A stretch of DNA of 5,961 nucleotides from Candidatus Omnitrophota bacterium (lineage in GTDB: Bacteria > Omnitrophota > Gorgyraeia > Aquiviventales > Aquiviventaceae), in contig JACPAW010000086.1 of assembly GCA_016180605.1 (NCBI GenBank), positions 1 to 5,961 of the forward strand. The letters run 5' to 3'. Below the pieces are notes generated by a model, which was not told the origin of the DNA, searched no databases, and saw only the letters and a program-made list of their open reading frames with translations. Of this stretch, positions 1 through 5,961 are shown piece after piece (position 1 is the first letter of the stretch; every line of letters starts with the position of its first letter). The translations under genes and the position numbers were made by a program.

Positions 1-1636
1 ACTCATCGATGTAATAGCGGCGCTGCAAAAAGGAGTAGGGGATTGCCAGAGCTTGGACCAGTTTCTCTGCAGAAAGCAAACGCCGCTTGCCATATAAAAG
101 CCAGGCCATTACCCCTCCGGCTATCATGACACCGACGGAGATTGCGGCAATGCTCAGATGCAACGGCTCAGGATGTGCTTCAAGAAAATGTGGAATACCC
201 AGGTAGCCTGCTACCACAGAGAACACCGATAAGACTGCCAGAGGTGCAACCATGGCGAAACCAGACTCGTGGGCATGATGGTTATGAGGTTTTCCAGCAA
301 ATGCAATCAGCCATGCTCGCAAGGTGTAGAAAGCCGTTAAGCCCGCGGTGATGACAGCCACCGCAAAGACAGCCGGTTGATGTTCTGCGGCCAAGACCAG
401 GATTTCATCCTTGCTGAAAAATCCGCTTAAGCCTGGAAAGCCACAGAGCGCTAAAGCGCCAACGAAGAAAGTCGCAGAGGTCCACGGCATGGAACGGTAC
501 AGTCCTCCGAGCTTGCGGATATCTTGCTCGTGGGTGGCATGGATGACACTGCCTGCGGCTAAGAACAGAAGGGCCTTGAAGAATGCGTGTGTCGTCAGGT
601 GGTACATGCTTTCCGCTCGACCTCCCAAGCCGACCGCCATGACCATGTAGCCCAGTTGGCTTAGAGTCGAGTAGGCTAGGATTCGCTTCAGATCATTTTC
701 CACTAATGCCAGGCAAGCAGAGAGAAATGCGGTTGCTGCTCCAATCGTCATAATCACGTTCATGACGCTGTGTATTTCCGAGAACAGCCAGAAGGCGCGG
801 CATAAAAGATAGACTCCGGCTGCCACCATCGTGGCTGCGTGGATGAGAGCGGAAACGGGTGTGGGGCCTTCCATGGCATCGGGTAGCCAGACATGCAGCG
901 GAAACTGGGCCGATTTTCCAACAGGACCGCAAAAAATAAGAAGGCCGACCAGCGGCAAGGCAGTGAGCGAGATGACTCCTGTTGAGATCAGCAGGGGCAA
1001 TCGCTGCTCTAGGGTCAGGAAATGGAAGCTGCGCTCAGATGGGGTAGATCCGGAAAGGGCCCAAAGGATCAAGATTCCCAGCATGAGCCCGAAATCGGCA
1101 ACCCGGTTGACCATGAAGGCTTTTTTGCCGGCTTCCGCCGCAGAGGGCTTAGCGTACCAGTGGCCAATGAGCATGTAGGAGCAGAAGCCCACCAGTTCCC
1201 AGCCCATGAAAAGCTGAATCCAGTTGGTTGCCAGAACGATCATGAGCATCGAGAATGCGAATAAAGAGAGCATCCCGAAATAGCGGCTGAAAGCAGGATC
1301 TTCTGCCATATAAGAGGTCGAATAAATGAAGATCAGGCTGCCGACACCGGTGACGATGAGCGCCATGAGCAAAGAGAGCCGGTCGATCAGCACTCCTAAA
1401 GGAATCGAGAAGCCGGAAATCGAAATCCAGTTGACGGAGGTTTCCCACGGTAAAGAGAGGGCTCCCTGGTTGGTTGCGAGAAACAACTGTAGGATGCAAG
1501 CAAAAGAAATCAGCAAGCCGCCAATTGCAAACGCCGCTGCCAATCGTCTGCGGTGCACTCCAAATAGAAGAATGCCTATTGCAGAAACCAAAGGAGATAA
1601 AAGGGCCAGCCACGCGAGCCTGGAGGGTTCTACCAT
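1..1636 (-). CDS. nuoL: NADH-quinone oxidoreductase subunit L (NuoL), C-terminus cut by window edge
   Basis: Distal antiporter-like proton-pumping subunit of respiratory complex I in the cytoplasmic membrane. An uninterrupted minus-strand frame starts at ATG 1636-1634 (MVEPSRLAWLALL) and gives 545 full codons before the window ends; the family is usually about 610-660 residues, so the last helix and the long lateral helix are missing. More than a dozen hydrophobic segments are visible. Hallmarks include GWELVGFCSY (E147), NRVADFG (D181), GPVGKSAQFPLHVWLPDAM (K241), ALIHAATMV (H266), NDLKRILAYSTLSQLGYM (K317), HLTTHAFFKALLF (H346, H350, K354) and SGFFSKDEI (K409, D410). These match the channel residues of E. 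coli NuoL (E144, D178, K229, H254, K305, H334, H338, K342, K399, D400; alignment from memory). The start overlaps the nuoK stop by 7 bp, suggesting translational coupling, and there is no clear Shine-Dalgarno. The order J-K-L and the KDE and Lys motifs favour NuoL over Mrp antiporter or hydrogenase homologues. Confidence 0.97.
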   Translation of the reverse strand, partial: MVEPSRLAWLALLSPLVSAIGILLFGVHRRRLAAAFAIGGLLISFACILQLFLATNQGALSLPWETSVNWISISGFSIPLGVLIDRLSLLMALIVTGVGSLIFIYSTSYMAEDPAFSRYFGMLSLFAFSMLMIVLATNWIQLFMGWELVGFCSYMLIGHWYAKPSAAEAGKKAFMVNRVADFGLMLGILILWALSGSTPSERSFHFLTLEQRLPLLISTGVISLTALPLVGLLIFCGPVGKSAQFPLHVWLPDAMEGPTPVSALIHAATMVAAGVYLLCRAFWLFSEIHSVMNVIMTIGAATAFLSACLALVENDLKRILAYSTLSQLGYMVMAVGLGGRAESMYHLTTHAFFKALLFLAAGSVIHATHEQDIRKLGGLYRSMPWTSATFFVGALALCGFPGLSGFFSKDEILVLAAEHQPAVFAVAVITAGLTAFYTLRAWLIAFAGKPHNHHAHESGFAMVAPLAVLSVFSVVAGYLGIPHFLEAHPEPLHLSIAAISVGVMIAGGVMAWLLYGKRRLLSAEKLVQALAIPYSFLQRRYYIDE

Positions 1637-1932
1637 TTCAAGAAGTTTGCCTCATCGGCGTTTAAGGTTTTCAGTTGCCTGGCCATCAATATGGCAATGG
1701 CCAATCCGACGGTGACTTCCGCTGCGGCAACGACGATGATGAAAAAGACCATGATCTGGCCCCCTAAATCTCCCCACATCTTGGCGTAGGCCACAAATGC
1801 TAGATTGGCGGCATTGAACACCACTTCAATGCACAACAGGATCATGAGGATATTACGGCGGATTAAGATCCCCGCTAGGCCGATGGCAAAGAGAAGGGCG
1901 CTGACTACAAGATAGTGAATGGGACTGATCAT
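1630..1932 (-). CDS. nuoK: NADH-quinone oxidoreductase subunit K (NuoK)
   Basis: Small three-helix membrane subunit of complex I, homologous to MrpC/ND4L, forming part of the fourth proton path between NuoJ and NuoN. From ATG 1932-1930 the protein is 100 residues (MISPIHYLVV... to ...ADEANFLKW), the same length as E. coli NuoK. The two essential membrane glutamates fall at E36 (ILLCIEVVFNAANLAF) and E72 (VVAAAEVTVGLAIAI), the same numbers as in E. coli. The conserved RRN (25-27) follows the first helix. The frame is open further upstream to a TTG at 1986 that would overlap nuoJ by 17 bp and add 18 non-hydrophobic residues; I reject it because the ATG start restores family length and numbering. 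Neither start has a good Shine-Dalgarno. The gap to nuoJ is 37 bp and is mostly a short tandem repeat. The stop TAG (1632-1630) overlaps the nuoL start. Confidence 0.97.
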   Translation of the reverse strand: MISPIHYLVVSALLFAIGLAGILIRRNILMILLCIEVVFNAANLAFVAYAKMWGDLGGQIMVFFIIVVAAAEVTVGLAIAILMARQLKTLNADEANFLKW

Positions 1933-1937
1933 GTAGG

Positions 1938-1961
1938 TGGCAAAGTGGCTAAGTGGCAAAG
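1938..1961. repeat. Short tandem repeat, 8-bp unit x3, between nuoJ and nuoK
   Basis: On the plus strand the units are TGGCAAAG (1938-1945), TGGCTAAG (1946-1953) and TGGCAAAG (1954-1961), differing at one base. The array fills most of the 37-bp gap between the nuoJ stop and the nuoK ATG, so it lies in the untranslated spacer of the mRNA, where a Shine-Dalgarno would be expected but is not seen. Confidence 0.85.
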
Positions 1962-1969
1962 TCGCCCAG

Positions 1970-2464
1970 TCATCGATGCTTGGCAAGGGAGACAGCGCCG
2001 ATTAAGGCAGCCAAGATGAGAAATGAGGTTACCTCAAAGGGTATAAGATACGTAGTGAACAATAAGCGTCCCAGTTCTTCAACAGAACCATCGAGCGGTG
2101 GGGTGGACACCGGAATCCTTCCGCTGCTAGCCCTGAAGATTCGGATCAGTATGGCAAACAGCGACATGGCCATGAGGATACCTAAACCGCGGAGGGTAAA
2201 AAGGCGCATGCGCTTGATGGCTTCGGGTTCTAAGTTCAGCAGCATGATCACGAAAAGGAAAAGGACCAAAACCGCCCCGGCATAAAGCAAAATCTGCAAT
2301 GCAGCGACGAAGTAAGCTCCTAAAAGGACATACAAAACGGCCAGGCAAAACATGGCTGCCAAAAGCGATAAGACGCTATAAATAGGCTGCCGATTGAAAA
2401 TGACAGAGAGAGCTGCTGCAAAAAGAAGTGCGGTGCAGAAGTAAAAAAAGATCGCTTCAAACAT
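1970..2464 (-). CDS. nuoJ: NADH-quinone oxidoreductase subunit J (NuoJ)
   Basis: Five-helix membrane subunit of complex I (ND6 homologue), which couples quinone-site changes to the proton channels. From ATG 2464-2462 the protein has 164 residues (MFEAIFFYF... to ...SLAKHR). Diagnostic stretches are NRQPIYSVLSLL (24-35) and LGAYFVAALQILLYAG (48-63), running into VLVLFLFVIMLLNL (65-78). The conserved tyrosine of the third helix (Y59 in E. coli, part of the pi-bulge that rotates during turnover) is Y61 here. The position of E. coli E55 is Q57, a common variant in bacteria as far as I recall. The frame is open upstream to a GTG at 2530, but that extension (MASSIMAALRSLN...) is not conserved in type and contains the -10 box of the likely promoter, so ATG 2464 is preferred. 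The closest purine-rich site, AAGGAG at 2504-2499, lies 34 nt upstream, too far to act as a normal ribosome binding site. Confidence 0.96.
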   Translation of the reverse strand: MFEAIFFYFCTALLFAAALSVIFNRQPIYSVLSLLAAMFCLAVLYVLLGAYFVAALQILLYAGAVLVLFLFVIMLLNLEPEAIKRMRLFTLRGLGILMAMSLFAILIRIFRASSGRIPVSTPPLDGSVEELGRLLFTTYLIPFEVTSFLILAALIGAVSLAKHR

Positions 2465-2513
2465 TAGAGGTTTTCGTTGATGATGCGGAGGGTTCAAACT
2501 CCTTAGAGCCGCC

Positions 2514-2543
2514 ATTATAGAAGAAGCCACCCTGGCCTGTCCA
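2514..2543 (-). promoter_or_regulatory. Probable sigma70-type promoter of nuoJKL
   Basis: On the minus strand, TGGACA (2543-2538, five of six matches to TTGACA) is followed after 18 bp by a perfect TATAAT (2519-2514). Transcription would begin near 2507 and leave a leader of about 40 nt before the nuoJ ATG. The elements overlap the coding extension that a GTG 2530 start would need, which also supports the shorter nuoJ. Prediction by motif only. Confidence 0.55.
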
Positions 2544-2560
2544 ACTTTAATGTTAGCACT

Positions 2561-2602
2561 GTGTGCTGTGTGCTGTGTGCTGTGTGCTGATTGCTGTGTG
2601 CT
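2561..2602. repeat. Heptanucleotide tandem repeat, (GTGTGCT) x6, in divergent intergenic region
   Basis: Four perfect GTGTGCT units (2561-2588) are followed by one degenerate unit GATTGCT (2589-2595) and one perfect unit (2596-2602). The array lies between the nuoJ promoter on one side and the kinase start on the other. The bases just before it (AGCAC, 2555-2559) can pair with the GTGCT of a repeat unit to give a small 5-bp hairpin. The repeat is probably non-coding: the degenerate unit creates a TGA (2588-2590) in the kinase frame, so the kinase cannot start upstream of it. Confidence 0.95.
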
Positions 2603-2620
2603 GTTGTTTTTTCAAGATGC

Positions 2621-2649
2621 TTGACCACGGTTAGTTGGGGCGTTAATCT
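2621..2649 (+). promoter_or_regulatory. Weak candidate promoter for the hybrid kinase gene
   Basis: TTGACC (2621-2626, five of six matches to the -35 consensus) is followed after 17 bp by TAATCT (2644-2649, only three of six matches to TATAAT). If used, transcription would begin near 2656, almost exactly at the ATG at 2657, giving a leaderless mRNA. The -10 match is poor, so this is a suggestion only. Confidence 0.22.
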
Positions 2650-2656
2650 ACCTTCA

Positions 2657-5563
2657 ATGATCATTCCCTCCGCTGTTTTGAATGCCGAGAATTACTTCTT
2701 CAATCCATACGCGATCCCTCCTCTATTAGTAGGTACCAGCCTGTTTACTTCCGGAGCGACGATGCTCATCAAAGAGCGTCGTTCGGTTACCTTTCTGGCC
2801 TACTGGTTTATGTTGGCGTCTGCGGTGACCTGGCTTGTGTCCTACGGGGGGTTGTTTTCCGCGAAAGTACCAGAAGCGGCACTCTGGTGGACCCGCGTAG
2901 CACACACGGGGGTCGTCTTTATTCCCTCGACCGTGTATGTGTTTACCCTGGCTTTGAGCGAGAACTTGCGCAAGTGTTGGCGTTCCGCGCTAGTGGGAGT
3001 TGTGATTTCATCCTTGTTTCTCATCGGCGTATGGTGGGGCGGTTTCTTCTTTAATCGGGTACAGCGGTATTTTTGGGGCTACTACCCGCGTTTTGAATGG
3101 TTAGGGATCTTGTTCATATTTTTCTTCTTCGTCATGATGCTGCTGACCTTTAGGATCTATTGGATCGGCTACCGGCAGGCGAAGAGCCCAGAACATGCCC
3201 GGCGCCTGCTAGGATTCTTGATGGCGTTAGGTTTTGCTTATATAGGTTCCGTCGACTTTTTGCCGGATCTGGGCATCGAGATTTATCCATTCGGTTATGC
3301 CACCCTGATACCGTATATGTTTCTTGCCGTTCAGTTCATCAGCCGCTACCGCTTGGATGATGTGACCGCCGCCTTTGCCGCAGAGCAGGTGGTCAATGCC
3401 ATCGCCAACCCCTTGTTTGTTTGTGACTCGGAAGGGATCATACGTGCCACGAATGCAGCCAGTCGAGGGGTGCTGGGATACAAAGCCAGCGATTTGGTAG
3501 GCCATCCATTTGGCCGCCTGGCAGATGAGGCGGATAAAGGACGCGTGGCCACCCTGCTCATACGCGAGACGGTGCATGATGAAGATCTCATTCTGCGGAC
3601 CAAAGACGGCACACGGATCGATGTGAGTGTGGCGATTTCACCCGTGCGGAACTGGTCCGAAGTCCGCATTGGCTCAATCATTGTGGCCCAAGATATCCGA
3701 CAGCGCGTAGCGGCGGAGCGGGAGCTGCTGCGCCTGGCTTCCTTTGCCGAACAAAACCCGCATCCGATTATTGAAACGAACAGCGAGAATGGGGTGACTT
3801 ACGCCAACCCGGCTGCCCGTGAGCAGGTCGGGGCAGTGGAAACGCTCGATCTTAAGCATCCTATGTTGCAGGGTCTAGCTCAAGCCGTTGAGGAAATCCA
3901 AAGAGAAGGCAAAGCATACCTGCGGCGCGAAGTGGTCGTTGGCGGTAAGGTCTATGAACAGTACCTCTACGTGCCCGCACCCCAGCTTGTCCGCAGCTAC
4001 AACATCGATGTCACTGAGCGCAAGCAATTGGAGCAACTGAAAGACGAATTCTTAAGCACGGTTTCGCACGAATTGCGCACTCCGATGACGACCATTCGTG
4101 AATTTGTGGACATTATTGGAGACCAGCTTGCCGGTCCACTGACCAAAGATCAAGAGGAATACTTGGGGATCATCCAGGAGAACATCGAGCGCCTGGTACG
4201 CATCGTGAACGACCTTCTGGATATGACAAAGATGGAGGCGGGCCGCCTGACTCTGAACAAGCAACTGATTGAACCGAAGGAAATCGTAGCACATGTGTTG
4301 CAGTCCATGGATCTTTTGGCCCGCTCCAGGAATCTTACCGTGGAAACGGATATCCCGGATTCCATCAGCGATGTTTTTGCCGATTCGGATAAAACGACTC
4401 AGATTCTGCTCAACTTTGTCAGCAATGCCGTTAAATTTACGGAACCGGAAGGCCGCATCAAGATCAGCGTCTTGGAGCAGCCGGATGAAATCGAGTTTAG
4501 GGTCTCGGATACCGGCATGGGGATCGCTCCAGAGGATCTGCCGAAGCTGTTTGAGCGTTTTCCTCAGATGAGCCGCTCAAGGCAAACGGCAAGCGGGCTT
4601 AAAGGCACAGGCTTAGGGTTAGCGATATGCAAACGTCTTGTCGAGTTTCACGGAGGCCGGATTGGAGTCACAAGCGAGCTGGGAAAAGGAAGCACTTTTT
4701 TCTTTACATTTCCTAAGCGTCTTCCGGATGAAATTGTCCGCGAGCGCATCCGTCTTGGCGTAGAACAGGCGCGTCGTAAACATGGAAGTTTTTCTGTCAC
4801 GATCGTTGCGATCTCCAATTTCGCTCAATTGCAAGCGCTTTATGGGCTATCAGAAACAAACCGGTTGCTTAAGGAGTTGGAGGGTGTCATTCGGAATACC
4901 GTGCGCCAAAGAGAAGGGGATGTGGTCACCCGTTGGCAAAGTAGTCAGGTAGTGGTCGTTCTTGCCGAAGTCGGCAGCGATGGTTCTCGCGCGATTGCCG
5001 AGCGCATCCGGCGTTCTTTAGCCAATCGCCCCTTCCGCTTAGGTTCCAAAGAGCAATTTTTATCCGCTGAGATAGTCATCACTATTTATCCGGATGAAGC
5101 CAAAAGCGTTGAGGAGATGCTGGATATCATAGAAGGCCGTTTACGCCACAGCAAACCCAGCAGAATGCGCATCTTGGTGGTGGATGATGAGCCCAAGATC
5201 CGGCAATTCCTTAAAGAAGCGCTGGAGCGGCATGACTATGAAGTTTTCATCGCCGCAGACGGGTTAGAAGCGCTGGAGCAGTTGGAGAAGGAAGCGGTGG
5301 ACCTGATTCTGCTCGATGTCATGATGCCGCAGATGGATGGCTATGCCGTTTACCAGCGCCTGCAGCAAAACCCAAAGACGAAAATGATCCCCGTCATCAT
5401 GGTAACGGCAAAACCAGACACCTTTGCGGATCAAGCAGCAGCCCCCCATACGCCGTATAATTATGTCGCCAAACCATTCGTGTTAGACAACCTTCTCGCA
5501 AGAATTCGTCAAGCTTTGCTTTCGCATTTGGATGATCCGGATCACAAGGGAACCAAGCCATGA
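2657..5563 (+). CDS. Membrane hybrid sensor histidine kinase: 7TM-PAS-PAS-HisKA-HATPase-degenerate GGDEF-REC
   Basis: Sensor kinase of 968 residues from ATG 2657. Residues 19-229 hold seven hydrophobic segments (about 19-38, 46-67, 78-100, 109-131, 147-171, 183-205, 207-229) with a WGYYPRFEW loop, typical of the 7TM histidine-kinase sensor region. A PAS domain spans about 243-350 and a more divergent PAS-like domain about 363-455. HisKA follows with SHELRTP (phospho-acceptor H471). HATPase has the N box LLNFVSNAVKFT (N590), G1 DTGMGI (D618) and G2 GTGLGLA (650-656), so ATP binding looks intact. Residues about 705-830 resemble a GGDEF domain without its catalytic motif. The receiver (837-958) has D843/D844, phospho-acceptor D887, T917 and K939, all intact. 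There is no HPt, so phosphate may pass to an external partner. The frame is open to TTG 2591, but that start lies in the tandem repeat and adds an untypical 22 residues. No strong ribosome binding site precedes ATG 2657. The ligand is unknown. Confidence 0.93.
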   Translation: MIIPSAVLNAENYFFNPYAIPPLLVGTSLFTSGATMLIKERRSVTFLAYWFMLASAVTWLVSYGGLFSAKVPEAALWWTRVAHTGVVFIPSTVYVFTLALSENLRKCWRSALVGVVISSLFLIGVWWGGFFFNRVQRYFWGYYPRFEWLGILFIFFFFVMMLLTFRIYWIGYRQAKSPEHARRLLGFLMALGFAYIGSVDFLPDLGIEIYPFGYATLIPYMFLAVQFISRYRLDDVTAAFAAEQVVNAIANPLFVCDSEGIIRATNAASRGVLGYKASDLVGHPFGRLADEADKGRVATLLIRETVHDEDLILRTKDGTRIDVSVAISPVRNWSEVRIGSIIVAQDIRQRVAAERELLRLASFAEQNPHPIIETNSENGVTYANPAAREQVGAVETLDLKHPMLQGLAQAVEEIQREGKAYLRREVVVGGKVYEQYLYVPAPQLVRSYNIDVTERKQLEQLKDEFLSTVSHELRTPMTTIREFVDIIGDQLAGPLTKDQEEYLGIIQENIERLVRIVNDLLDMTKMEAGRLTLNKQLIEPKEIVAHVLQSMDLLARSRNLTVETDIPDSISDVFADSDKTTQILLNFVSNAVKFTEPEGRIKISVLEQPDEIEFRVSDTGMGIAPEDLPKLFERFPQMSRSRQTASGLKGTGLGLAICKRLVEFHGGRIGVTSELGKGSTFFFTFPKRLPDEIVRERIRLGVEQARRKHGSFSVTIVAISNFAQLQALYGLSETNRLLKELEGVIRNTVRQREGDVVTRWQSSQVVVVLAEVGSDGSRAIAERIRRSLANRPFRLGSKEQFLSAEIVITIYPDEAKSVEEMLDIIEGRLRHSKPSRMRILVVDDEPKIRQFLKEALERHDYEVFIAADGLEALEQLEKEAVDLILLDVMMPQMDGYAVYQRLQQNPKTKMIPVIMVTAKPDTFADQAAAPHTPYNYVAKPFVLDNLLARIRQALLSHLDDPDHKGTKP
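4769..5146 (+). other. Degenerate GGDEF domain within the kinase, RxxD site kept
   Basis: Residues about 705-830 of the kinase follow the GGDEF pattern: FSVTIVAISNFAQLQ (712-726) aligns with the first strand, YGLSETNRLLKEL with the GHxxGDxLL helix, and SAEIVITIYPDEA (803-815) with the late strand and loop. Metal-binding Asp positions are A718 and S720, and the GGDEF signature is QSSQV (761-765) after R759-W760. Cyclase activity is therefore not expected. R752-E-G-D755 lies at the exact spacing of the RxxD inhibitory site of PleD-like cyclases, so c-di-GMP binding remains possible. The assignment rests on pattern reading, not on a profile search. Confidence 0.68.
5546..5551 (+). promoter_or_regulatory. 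Ribosome binding site of the M24 peptidase gene
   Basis: AAGGGA lies 8 nt before ATG 5560, inside the last codons of the kinase gene. It is the only well-placed Shine-Dalgarno in the window and fixes the start of the downstream gene. Confidence 0.6.
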
Positions 5564-5961
5564 ATTCCGCACGATTGATCATCGCCGATAGCGAGAAGAA
5601 TGCGAATTTATACTACGCGACACGCTTCCTGGCTCCGGATTCGTTTATCTTCATCCAAGTGGGCAGCCGCCGGTTTCTTCTCATGAGCGACTTAGAGCTG
5701 GATCGGGCCAAGGCACAAGCCCAAGTCGATGAGGTGCTTTCTTATACCGTGTTTGCGCAAGATCTCAAGAAGCTCAAGGGGAAAGAGCCGACGATGATGG
5801 ATGTGGTCGGTGAATTTTTGAAGGCCTATAACGTATCCTCCGTTGAGGTGCCGGCCGATTTCGGGGTCACTTACGCCGATGCGCTGCGCCAGCGTGACTA
5901 CAAAGTGACCCCTAAGCCTGAGCCGTTTTTTCCTGAGCGGATGTTGAAATCCGAGGAAGAA
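5560..5961 (+). CDS. M24-family peptidase (Xaa-Pro aminopeptidase/prolidase-like), N-terminal part only
   Basis: The 134 codons in the window start at ATG 5560 (MNSARLIIADSEKNANLYYA) and remain open at the right edge. They show the creatinase-type N-terminal domain that precedes the M24 'pita-bread' catalytic domain: the early NLYYATRF element, the strand RRFLLMSDLELDRA (43-56), and at the end ERMLKSEEE (126-134), which matches the RxxKSxxE linker where the M24 catalytic domain usually begins. The five metal ligands would lie beyond the window, so activity cannot be judged here. Family members release N-terminal residues preceding proline or cleave Xaa-Pro dipeptides in the cytoplasm. No signal peptide is seen. 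The start overlaps the kinase stop as ATGA (4 bp), and AAGGGA is well placed, so the gene is probably co-transcribed and coupled with the kinase. The choice among PepP, PepQ or another M24 member is not possible from this fragment. Confidence 0.85.
   Translation, partial: MNSARLIIADSEKNANLYYATRFLAPDSFIFIQVGSRRFLLMSDLELDRAKAQAQVDEVLSYTVFAQDLKKLKGKEPTMMDVVGEFLKAYNVSSVEVPADFGVTYADALRQRDYKVTPKPEPFFPERMLKSEEE

Noticed and set aside
831..1613. Open frames of 110-155 codons on both strands inside nuoL
   Set aside because: They lie in other frames of an unbroken, motif-rich NuoL frame, and their translations show no recognisable domain.
1..1636. MrpA/MrpD antiporter or hydrogenase membrane subunit instead of NuoL
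   Set aside because: The gene directly follows clear nuoJ and nuoK, and the set of Lys, His and Glu motifs and the RRYYIDE segment near the C-terminus fit NuoL.
1933..1986. N-terminal extension of nuoK from a TTG start overlapping nuoJ
   Set aside because: It adds 18 non-conserved residues, part of them encoded by the tandem repeat. ATG 1932 gives the standard 100 residues with E36 and E72 in place.
2465..2530. N-terminal extension of nuoJ from a GTG start
   Set aside because: The added residues are unlike NuoJ N-termini and the stretch contains the -10 box and probable transcript start.
2555..2567. AGCAC-TGT-GTGCT dyad as a terminator or operator
   Set aside because: A 5-bp stem without a following T-run is too weak for a terminator, and the dyad is a by-product of the repeat sequence. 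No known operator is recognised.
2555..2602. CRISPR array
   Set aside because: The units are 7 bp and directly adjacent, with no spacers, so this is a simple tandem repeat.
2591..2656. N-terminal extension of the kinase from TTG 2591
   Set aside because: The start falls inside the heptamer repeat, directly after an in-frame TGA, and precedes a normal 7TM-kinase N-terminus beginning at ATG 2657.
5165..5563. Separate response-regulator gene starting at the methionine of MRILVVDDE
   Set aside because: The frame is continuous with the kinase and no Shine-Dalgarno precedes this ATG, so the receiver is treated as a domain of the hybrid kinase. An ancestral gene fusion remains possible.

Overview
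The window comes from a bacterium with a conventional proton-pumping respiratory complex I and a large membrane-bound hybrid sensor kinase. Base composition is close to even GC and genes are tightly packed. The lineage cannot be fixed from this stretch. The gene style (weak ribosome binding sites, 7TM-type kinase, short tandem repeats between genes) is compatible with an uncultivated Gram-negative lineage such as the PVC/Omnitrophota group, but that is a guess.

Left part, minus strand (1-2464): three membrane subunits of NADH:quinone oxidoreductase lie in the order nuoJ, nuoK, nuoL. nuoL runs off the left edge, so its last residues are outside the window. All three look intact and keep the charged residues of the proton-transfer path. 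A near-consensus sigma70-type promoter (TGGACA, 18 bp, TATAAT) lies just upstream of nuoJ, so nuoJ appears to be the first gene of its transcript rather than an internal gene of one nuoA-N operon.

Divergent intergenic region (2465-2656): it holds the nuoJ promoter, a tandem array of a 7-bp unit (GTGTGCT, six copies, one degenerate), and a weaker candidate promoter for the kinase. A second small tandem array, of an 8-bp unit, sits in the nuoJ-nuoK gap.

Right part, plus strand (2657-5961): a 968-residue hybrid histidine kinase has the order 7TM sensor, PAS, PAS-like, HisKA, HATPase, degenerate GGDEF, receiver. The kinase and receiver residues are all present. The GGDEF domain has lost its catalytic signature but keeps an RxxD motif at the position of the c-di-GMP inhibitory site. 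This is the most interesting feature of the window. The kinase stop codon overlaps by 4 bp the start of a gene for an M24-family (Xaa-Pro aminopeptidase/prolidase-like) protein. Only its N-terminal creatinase-like domain is inside the window. The two plus-strand genes look like one translationally coupled unit. No RNA genes, insertion sequences or CRISPR arrays were seen.
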